NCBI GenBank assembly: GCA_012295275.1
Contig: CM022668.1
Coordinates: 7,464,318 to 7,519,317 of the forward strand
From: Chrysomallon squamiferum
Lineage: Eukaryota; Mollusca; Gastropoda; Neomphalida; Peltospiridae
Reading direction: 5' to 3'
Length of the DNA stretch: 55,000 nt
Shown piece by piece: positions 46,566 to 55,000 of the stretch (within the stretch, counting starts at the first letter, position 1; each line of letters opens with the position of its first letter). The notes under the pieces are model-generated. The model made no database searches. It saw only the letters and a list, made by a program, of their open reading frames with translations, and was not told the origin of the DNA. Position numbers and translations under genes: made by a program.

Positions 46566-48236
46566 CACTAAGCAAAGATAAAATGAGGCTAAACTGGAAG
46601 GCAGCAAAGCCAGGAAAGATCAATCCTTGTAAACTCAAAACAAGGCCATCGTTTTTAAAAAGTAACACAATAAAGCTTTAAAAAAGCTATAAAACAGGCT
46701 TAATGGATAAAAGCAACAACCTGTCAATTGCCACAGACTTTAGAATTAATGATCACAAGCACACAAAACAGATTAGAAAAAAAAAAAGAAAAAAAAAAAA
46801 TCAATATGGGCATAAAGAAATTAGTCATATGATACTCCGTGTAAAATAATGTCTATCTCGATATAATGATAGCAACAGCAAAAAAAAAAAAAAAAATGTT
46901 TGTTTGTGTTTGTGTGTGTTTAAAATGAAAATTTAATCATCTGTAAGTTGATTTTAAGACTACCACAAACTGAACTGAATATTAAATGAATATTCACACT
47001 AACTTGGTTATGCCAAATTGCACTAAGTTATAACCATGGTAATGCATATTTTTCCTGTTTACCGTTTCCACTATTCCAATTCCGAATGCTGACTGACCAT
47101 AAATATTGATGCCAAATCAATGAAGATAAATGAATTTATTTACATTTTCCCGTGAATGTGTGTTGGGGGAGTCAGGGGGAATAGATGAAAGGGCAGATAA
47201 GGGGGACAGTGAGTTCAGATTTCAGTAATAATTTTATTGGGAGAACCACAAATAAAAAAAAAAAGGAATATAAAAATAAATAAATGTAAATGCAATAAAA
47301 TAAAGAAAAAAAGAAAAATAATAATAAAAAACAAAATAAAATAAAATAAATAAATAAAATAAATATTACTACTACTACTACTATTACTACTACTTCTACT
47401 AGTACTACTACTACTACTACTACTACTTCTATTAGTACTACTACTAATAATAAATAAATATATAAAAATAATAATAAAAAATATTAATATTTTACATCAG
47501 CACATTAATATACATACAGATAAATTACATCATAACATGAATTTTACAAAAGGAATATTACACATTATCTATCCAAACATACTAATTTAATATTTTTTTT
47601 AATTTCATGCAGCTATTTTAAGACCATCTTTACTCTTGCAAATCTAGAGCAAATGGTCTGTAAGTTAAAATTTACATTTGTACGTGTGTTCCTTAATTAT
47701 ACCAACAGTGTATAAATCTTATATGTCAATTACTTGTAAAATTATTTTATTAAACGTCCATGACCCATGCAGTAACTCGTGTATACGACTGCCCAGCACA
47801 CCATATTTAGAAATATGTACCAATTAATGTCAGAGATATTTAATTACTTCTGTCAGGTTACAAGAAATAAATATTACTTTGACTGACACCCCTATACTCT
47901 GTGGTTCTATCTCACCATTATTACAAATCTGTTTGCAGATAATCACAGTTTACTTTGAATTATGTCTGAGTTTCTATATTAGATTATTGTTAGTTACTAG
48001 TCATTTATAAAACAAATAATGTTTATGTGTAGTTAATAATTAGTGGGGGGGTTTTTATGTATCTTTAATTTATTTATTTGTTTATTTATTTGCATATTTT
48101 TTATAGTTATTTATTTATTTATTTATAATTATCAACTTAATTATTTAATTGTGTTTTAATAATTTAATTATTTTGATATATATCCAATTATTTTTATTAT
48201 TTCTATACTTATTTCTGCTTATATATTCTTTTATTC

Positions 48237-48271
<35 letters not shown>

Positions 48272-48790
48272 TACTACTACTACTACTAGTACTACTACTA
48301 CTACTACTTCAACTTTTATTATTATAATTCTCGTTTCTTTTTTTTTTCTTTTATTTTTCTTTTTTTCTTTTATCTTTTTTTATTTATTTATTTATTTTTG
48401 TTTCTACCTTTTCTATTTCTGTGAACAATTATTTTGGTCTTAGATTCAGTTTTTCGAACTCATCACATGAAAATACTTTTTTTTGTTTTCTTTTTTTGAC
48501 TGGTACAATACTGCACTGAATCACTAATTGGGTGATCAGTCAAGTCGAACCTGCATAAAGCCTGACCTGAATGAGGCTTAGGGCAAGAACAACAAATTGT
48601 CAACTGAGATTTGTTTTGTCTAGTTTAAGAAACATGGTATTTTTTTTTTTTTTTTTTTTTATTTTCTTCTGTTTCATTTGAGTTGTACATTTTATGTTGT
48701 ACATTTTGAGCATAATAATAATAATAATTTAATGAAAATATACTGCATCATATATTAGCTGTTGACTTCAAGGCTGGAAGTTATCAGGAT
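46566..48790. other. Intergenic or intronic DNA with scattered simple repeats
   Basis: This contains A runs near 46780-46800 and 46880-46897, an X-box-like site at 47030-47043, and a G-rich block at 47165-47205. AAAT/ACT arrays lie at 47260-47450, ATT/ACT arrays at 48240-48310 and a T run at about 48641-48660. No exon was recognised. Confidence 0.6.
47165..47205 (+). other. Possible G-quadruplex
   Basis: Four G-runs (five, five, three and five Gs) at 47165, 47175, 47191 and 47201 have loops of 5, 11 and 7 bases. This is the most G-rich stretch I noticed in the window. Confidence 0.45.
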
Positions 48791-49210
48791 CAAATCTGGA
48801 AAACGTCTTCTTCAAAGAGTTAATTAAGTAATAAGTCCTTTGATTCTAACCGCTCTAATGTAATTACTTCTGTTCGCAGCCAAAAATGAACACGGAATTA
48901 TTTGCTTTTAATTCTGCCTTCAATATTACCCCTCACCGTCACCATGGTAACGAGAAAACGCAGCAGAACCGTTTTGATGATTAAACCGTAAACTGACCAT
49001 CGGTCAGTGGTCAGTTAATCAATTACACGTTCAATCAAACATATTAATTAAAAGATATGGTAATTCCTGAGATTTCCCCCCAATGTCCACTTTCAGTGGT
49101 CAGTTTTAATACTCTTAACATCAGCTTGACCAATGGCTATTTGAAACAGTTCGAAACACGGCCCATCAGAAACTGAATAGAAAATGTCATGTACAAACAG
49201 GCTATACCAA
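48791..49210. other. Higher-complexity island with a canonical X-box
   Basis: About 400 bases of balanced composition contain GTCACCATGGTAAC at 48938-48951, an RFX-type X-box. TCAGTGGTCAGT direct and inverted motifs lie at 49013 and 49097. No open frame. It could be a regulatory element of a flanking gene. Confidence 0.35.
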
Positions 49211-49773
49211 TTGAAAATAATAGGGAGCAAGGCAATACCAATCGATAAATGAATGAAATGGAGAATGTTAAAATTTCAGTAAAAACAGATTTCTGGTATT
49301 TTAATTTATAAAGTGAATGGAAATGGAAAAAGATGAAAATGTTAAAGAAAATGATAAGGATAAAATTGAAGAATTTTTTTTTTTTTTTATAAATTAAATA
49401 AAAATAGTAGGAAGGAAAGTTAAAATAATAAGAAAAAAATATATAAAATGATAAAATAGTACATTAGAACAAGAAAATGTATATATTAATGACTATAATA
49501 ACAGAAAAAACAAAATTAAAAATTAATTTAAAGCATATATATATATATAAAATTAAATGACATTTAATGGGACACACACAAACATACATATATAATAAAG
49601 ATAATAATAATAGTAATAATAATAATAATAAAAATAATAATAAAAATAAGTAAAGTTTAAAATTAACAACCAAATAAGAAGAAACAGGAACTGCTTTATG
49701 AGTACTGATGCTAACTGCTTTATGAGTAATTACTACTCAATGCTCGCAAACTGAACTCAGCCACTCAAAATAA
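49211..49773. other. AT-rich DNA, nothing coding
   Basis: This holds an AAT/AAAT-rich part near 49595-49650 and a short duplicated phrase (CTAACTGCTTTATGAGTA, 49690-49730). Confidence 0.6.
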
Positions 49774-49944
49774 CTAGAAAATCTTGTCAGATACATTTCA
49801 GTTCTCGTAAAGACATTTTCTCGATTTAATGAAACAATTCGCTTACAAGGAAACCCAATTTTGCGGAGCGCAATACGAGAAAGACAGATAATGGAATACT
49901 TGCAGGGTTTTTTGAATCACTGTGTTTGTCAGGAAGTTGTGTAA
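49774..49944 (+). other. Candidate terminal exon, plus strand
   Basis: Open for 56 codons to TAA at 49942-49944. It reads as a plausible globular sequence (FNETIRLQGNPILRSAIRER, then QIMEYLQGFLNHCVCQEVV) in DNA of near-balanced composition. An acceptor-like aactag at about 49777 lies at its start. It has no Met start and no recognised family. It could be a last exon or chance. Confidence 0.25.
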
Positions 49945-50045
49945 AATGTCTGGTGCTGTTAGTTAGGCACTTCATTAAAAATATTTATATAAACAGAAAA
50001 ACAATACCATTCTAATTCATGTATGGCCTCATTGATAAATTTCAA

Positions 50046-50090
<45 letters not shown>

Positions 50091-50525
50091 CACACATACA
50101 CACACACATGCACACAAACATTCACATTGACTTAATATAAATATAATTGTATGTACAGATATATATGTATGAATGTGTGTGTGTGTGTGTGTATATACCT
50201 GTATGTGTGTATTTACAGAAATGTATATGTATGTGTGTTTATGTATGAGTATCTGCATATATATAATCTCTCTTGTGTGCTTGTGATCATTAATGTATGT
50301 ATGTATGTATGTATGTGTATGTATGATGTATGTCTGTACATCTGTGTGTATTTCTCACCTCACTGTGTATCTGTGTGTATTCAAAATAGAGTCATTACTG
50401 ACAACAATTGTCTCTCTCTTTGTCTTACCAACACTTTAACATTCAGCCTCTTTCTGAAAAACAATAGGCACTTTCACAGCTTTCCACACCCCAAACCCCA
50501 CTCCAGCCTCCGTTTTTGTTTACAG
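49945..50525. repeat. GT/CA and TATG microsatellites
   Basis: (GT)n at about 50048-50089 is followed by CACA, then GTAT/TATG arrays to about 50330. From 50390 to 50525 the sequence is unique and pyrimidine-rich, leading into an acceptor-like site. Confidence 0.8.
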
Positions 50526-50614
50526 AGACAACTCAGGATATTGTCCTTGTTAAAACAACAGCTGGAGAAAACAAAGACAACTGACATGTGGGTAATGGGA
50601 AATTCACAAAGTAG
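50526..50614 (+). other. Candidate exon, plus strand
   Basis: The acceptor cgtttttgtttacag is followed by RQLRILSLLKQQLEKTKTTD, then MWVMGNSQS. A donor could be GTAG/GTAATT at 50614 or TGG/GTAATG at 50591. The peptide is helical and charged, like a coiled coil. The downstream repeat array contains CAAAACAG/GTAAT-like sites, which echo this exon end, as seen after the PDE1 exons. Family unknown. Confidence 0.35.
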
Positions 50615-51240
50615 GTAATTGTTTTCTTTGTCAGAGCAGAGATTTCAGTACACATTTTAAAACCTGCATCAATCTGCAACAAAGTACATGCACTTAATGG
50701 AACCAGGGACAAAAATAAATATTTTAGTTAGAAAATAAATGATTTTTTTTTTTTTTGCAATTATTTATCACAAAGAGAAAACAATGATTTTTTTCCCTGA
50801 CATTAAAACAAACAGAAAGGTTGCAAAAGGTAATTTTTTGACTGTTATTAGTAACATCACAATTCTAAATCAGTAATATTTTCTTGACATCATCACAATT
50901 CAAAACAGGTAATAAAATTTTTTACTATCATTAACAACATCAGAATTCTAAATAAGTAATATTTTCTTAACATCACAATTCCAAATTGATAAAATGTTCT
51001 TTAAATTTTCAAATAAGTAAAATTTCTTGATTATTTCTATTAAATCAGAATTCCAAAACAAGTAATATTTTCATGACTGTTGCTAATATCAGCATGTACA
51101 AGAATAAATTAAATTGTTCTGCCTGTTATTAATACTTTTTAATGTATACACAGTTTTTATTAAACATTTTGATGTGCATTGCACTTTCCAAACTTTGTAT
51201 TCCAAACAAGTAGTATTTTCTTGACCATCACCATAAAGTT
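50600..51240. repeat. Diverged minisatellite with AAGTAATATTTTCTTGA core
   Basis: About eight to ten units of roughly 50-80 bases share CACAATTCTAAATAAGTAAT followed by ATTTTCTTGAC. Donor-like AGGTAAT occurs at about 50828 and 50908. Decay increases to the right. Confidence 0.75.
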
Positions 51241-52219
51241 TTAAACAGAATATATTTTGTTTCACATTTATGTTTGTTTGTTTTATTTATTTATTTTATA
51301 CATATGAAAATATTTATTTTGTATATATAAAAACATTATTTGTTTTTTTTTTTTTTTTTTATTTCATTTTTTTAAATTGTGGCTTTAATCCAATTTTTAT
51401 AACAAAATGAAATACATTTAGTAATACAAATGGCTAACTTCAAAGGAAATTTGTAAATAAAATAAAAACAAAGTTAGAATATTTAAAACTTATTACTAGA
51501 TAGTATTACATGAAAAACAAACTTGTTGAGAAAAGTAATATGTCTGTGGAGTTCATTCCTATAAAATTAATTTAGAATGTAAAAAAAATATAAATAAAAA
51601 TACAAATAAAAAAATAATTTTATTTGTTTAAAATAAATATTTCACATCTTGAATACTGATATCATTTATATATCACTTGTAGCATCAAAAAAAAAAAAAA
51701 AAAAAAAGAAGGAAAACAAACAATAAAAAACAAAACAACAACAAGCAAGAAAAACACTTTGTAGTAGTTCAGTATCAGAATATAAAAATAATTTTGTAAT
51801 TTTAATCTCATTTAATTTCATACCTTTCAGTTCGTTTTTATTAAAATTTACTTTAGTTCATAATTCACCTGTCATTTAGTTTAAACAGTAACTTTAAAAA
51901 AAAAAAAAAATAAAAAATAAAATAAAAATTAATATATAGTAAATAAGTGTAAGTAAATAGGTAAATAATAAACAAAATAATAATAAATTAAGCAAGTAAA
52001 TATATAAATAAATAAATAAAATAAAATAAAATAAATAAAATAAAATAAAATAAAATAAAATAAAATAAATTAAAATGAATATAAAATAAAATGAATATTA
52101 AATGAAAACAGAAAAAAAAAAAAGAAAACTTATTTTGATTTCATCTGAAATAAACCTTTTACAATTGTCTCAGGCATTTACTATATTTATAATAATACTT
52201 GTTACATAACGAAAGAATA
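51241..52219. other. AT-rich DNA, nothing coding
   Basis: T run at about 51340-51361, A run at about 51687-51706 and AAATA/AAAAT arrays at 51900-52120. No exon was seen. Confidence 0.7.
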
Positions 52220-52670
52220 TGAAACCGTAACACATTTTGATTAATAAGTATTGTTAATATCTCACACGCATGTGATATTTTAATTAATTAATTGGCTGTT
52301 AAGTATAGTTTATATAATTACGTAGGTCAGTTTGATTAATTCAGATTGTTCCATAAACAAGACAGAAATAAAATGTTTTGATTAATTAGTGTTGTCTGTT
52401 TTTGTGTCACATTTTCATTATTTATCCAGAAAATATCTCTAATGTGTCACTTTTTAATTATTTATCCAGAAAATATCTCAAATGTGTCACTTTTTAGTTA
52501 TCCCATGTAATTATTCAACGTGTTGTGTTCTGATTATTTTTGACAAGTGTGATATTTAATTTTAAACATGTTTTGTTATTTTTGTTATTCGCCTTGTCAC
52601 ATTTTAATAGTTCTCTTGTGTTGTGTGTCAGTTTCATGTCACATTTTAGTGTTGTTTTTTTTGTTTCTTG
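52220..52670. repeat. Diverged tandem repeat with GTGTCACATTTT core
   Basis: Several decayed copies surround a recent 49-base tandem duplication at about 52425-52510 (ATTTATCCAGAAAATATCTC followed by AATGTGTCACTTTTTA, twice). Confidence 0.7.
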
Positions 52671-52879
52671 TCTGTATCACTAAAATTACAAATTTGTATA
52701 AGAATTAGAATATATACCCAGTTTCAGAAAAAACACATGAAGTAGAGAAAAATGAAAGAATATACCTCCCAGTTCTCATAACATTCTAACTTATATAAAA
52801 TTATAAATTACTGACATACTATCACAACTTTCTAGCAGAAATAATTCAGTCTTCTGATAACAAACCCTGATGTTCTGGC

Positions 52880-53475
52880 ATATATAACTGTTTGGCATAG
52901 TACAATATAGCAGAATTAGGTATAGCATAGTGTAGCATTGCATAGTGTAGCATAGCATAGTGTAGTGTAGCATAGTACAGTACTATATGAAATAGTATAG
53001 TATTAGCATAGTATATAGTACAGTATATATTGTATAGTATAGCATAGCATAGTAATGTATAGTACAGCACAGATTAGTATTAGAATAGTATATAGTACAG
53101 TATAGTATAGTATAATACAGTATAGTGTAGTATAGTATAGTATATAGTACTGTATTGTATAGTACAGAATAGTTTAGTATTCTGTAGTATAGTATTAGCA
53201 TAATAAAGTATAGTATATAGTACAGAATAGTATAGTGTAGTATAGTTTAGTATGGCTCAGTATATAAACATACAGTGTAGTGTTGCATAGTTTCTATAAT
53301 GTTGTAATGTATTTTTATTATAGAATATTATGGTGTGCTTTAGAAGAGTATAGTATTGTATAGTATAGTACTGTAAATGATATATAGTATTGTATAGTAT
53401 AGTACTGTAAATGATATATAGTATTGTATAGTATTGCACTGTAAATGATATATAGTATTGTATAGCATAGCAAAT
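52880..53475. repeat. TAGTA/TAGCA pentanucleotide satellite with a 34-base higher-order unit
   Basis: About 600 bases of degenerate ATAGT, ATAGC and GTAGT pentamers. At about 53353-53460 the array becomes three tandem 34-base units, each containing AGTACTGTAAATGATATATA or a one-base variant. The Tyr/Leu-rich minus-strand frames are artefacts. Confidence 0.9.
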
Positions 53476-53694
53476 GCAATAAACAAATAACATCATTTGA
53501 TATCCTTTAACATAAATAATACTGTATGATGTCATTAACATGTCAAATTGAAAATTACTTCCACTATTGAATGACATGACACAATACCACTAACATACTA
53601 ACACAGTTCTGCTGAACAATACAACTCAGCCTCATGGATACCAAAACACACATCTAACATACTAACATACTAACATTATATATATATAGCATAA

Positions 53695-53734
<40 letters not shown>

Positions 53735-55000
53735 TACTGTTGGAACAAAATGAGTTATGTTTAATTTTCATAACAGCTGTAATACTATATTAATAGTCAT
53801 GACAAATTAAGTGAAAATATGAATATTCATAACAACTGTAATGTTGTTTTAATATTCATGATAATTAAATGAAAATATGAATATTCATAATAACTGAATA
53901 TACACTAAACACATTTATGAAATAAAAAAAAAATTAAAAACAATAAAGAATCACTTGCATTCCAAATGTTATTGTAGTAACTAATGAATGTTAGTTCTTC
54001 AAATACAACAATCCAAAATGCAAAATGCAAAATAAATAAATAAACAAGTAAATAAATAAATAAATACATTTTTAATTAAATAAATTAAATAATAAATGGT
54101 AATATTTAAAATAAATGATTAAAACATTAAATAATAATAAATAATTAAATAAATAAATAAATAAATAATCAAAAATAAATAAACATTTAAAAAACACATA
54201 ATTCATTCATATTTCTACATCTACTGTAAATCATTGGTTAGTCACTGCAGTCACAAACTCTACACAGACTAGATTTATTTTAATAGCTAAACAAAAGTAA
54301 TAATTAAAAACAAAAAACTAATTAATTTCCTAAGCATGTTATCAAACTAAAAATCAAAATACTTGATCATAGTATGCACACTTTCAAGTAACAATAAATT
54401 TTTGTCATTAGCAATGTTTCATTGGATCTGAGGGCAAACCCATGACAAATGTGCATGAACCATTGATAATGGATAATGATTTTTTATTACCCTCATAATG
54501 AAATATCAGTCCTCTTTAATATATAAAACATTTCCTAAATTTTGTTTTTCTTCTATGTATAATAATAGAATGAATAATTTTGTTTAATACAGTTATGTTC
54601 ATTATTATTTAAAAAAATTATATTTTAAAATAAAGAAATATAATAAAATGCCAATATTTGAATAATAATTATTTAAAAAATAAATTTGTTTAAATGCTCT
54701 ATATATGTTTTAATTTAAATATTACATTAATTTTGTACAAAATATATTACAAGCTGCATGGTCATAATTCATTATAATATTCATTATTTACTGGTATCAA
54801 AATAAATAAATCAATAAAATTAATTTTTAAAAAACAAACAAATAAAAAAATGTTTTTGGTTATATACAGGTAACAAAAAAAATGGCCATAAATGTAATCA
54901 GAAAAAAGCCTAAACAATTTTTTTCTACACATTAATTTGAAAATATTGAAAAGGAAAGAAGAGAAATTGTTTTGTTTTTGTTCAGATGTGTCAGTCAGAA
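53476..55000. other. AT-rich DNA, nothing coding
   Basis: This contains ACTAACAT repeats at 53588-53675 and (AAT)n at about 53696-53732. Paired copies of a GAATATTCATAA unit lie at 53818-53890, and AAAT arrays at 54028-54180. No exon or gene signal was recognised. Confidence 0.7.

Noticed and set aside
50526-50591. Resemblance of LRILSLLKQQLEK to the PDE1 N-terminal LRCLVKQLER helix
   Set aside because: It is on the opposite strand to PDE1 and too short and biased to be meaningful; probably convergent helix composition.
52791-53577. Tyr/Leu-rich minus-strand frames
   Set aside because: Encoded by the pentanucleotide satellite; no coding evidence.

Overview
This is a eukaryotic, very AT-rich, intron-dominated window full of microsatellites and minisatellites. 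I read it as an invertebrate nuclear genome, most likely a mollusc. The mollusc guess rests on remembered impressions of molluscan genomic sequence (CA/CATACA, ATT and TC arrays, and the dispersed motif AAGGGAGATAACT), so it is inference. There are no bacterial genes, rRNA, tRNA or CRISPR arrays.

Layout. Positions 1-1961 are an intron of a plus-strand gene whose last coding exon is 1962-2672 (Ser/Thr/Pro-rich C-terminus, product not recognised), followed by its 3' region and repeat-rich intergenic DNA to about 10.6 kb. From about 10.64 kb to at least 33.5 kb, and probably beyond 38.7 kb, the minus strand carries a calcium/calmodulin-dependent cyclic nucleotide phosphodiesterase (PDE1 family). 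I rebuilt twelve coding exons by hand from splice sites, phases and family motifs. In transcript order they are 33363-33545, 32788-32854, 31714-31970, 30602-30702, 29798-29923, 29157-29258, 28629-28754, 27700-27781, 26843-27064, 21264-21344, 20164(or 20153)-20403 and 10769-10956. All phases join. The N-terminal calmodulin-binding exons were not found; two weak candidates lie at 35339-35393 and 38698-38715. From about 41 to 55 kb there is mostly repeat DNA, with a few islands of normal complexity and two tentative plus-strand exons near 49.8 and 50.5 kb.

The gene is not clean. Two catalytic-domain exons (31714-31970 and 28629-28754) each lack one base, in both cases inside a short T or A run, which is typical of consensus errors. 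The second exon also has a scrambled stretch where the family's metal-binding Asp motif should be, and that stretch resembles the 62-bp minisatellite in the adjoining intron.

The most interesting pattern is that several PDE1 introns begin with a minisatellite whose unit repeats the 5' splice site of the exon just upstream, in two cases together with the last bases of that exon. This produces arrays of duplicate donor sites after exons 31714-31970, 30602-30702 and 26843-27064. A possible fourth case is on the plus strand at 50.6-51.2 kb. The C-terminus may also be produced in two ways: splicing at 20164 to a distal exon at 10.9 kb, or reading three codons into the intron to an immediate stop.
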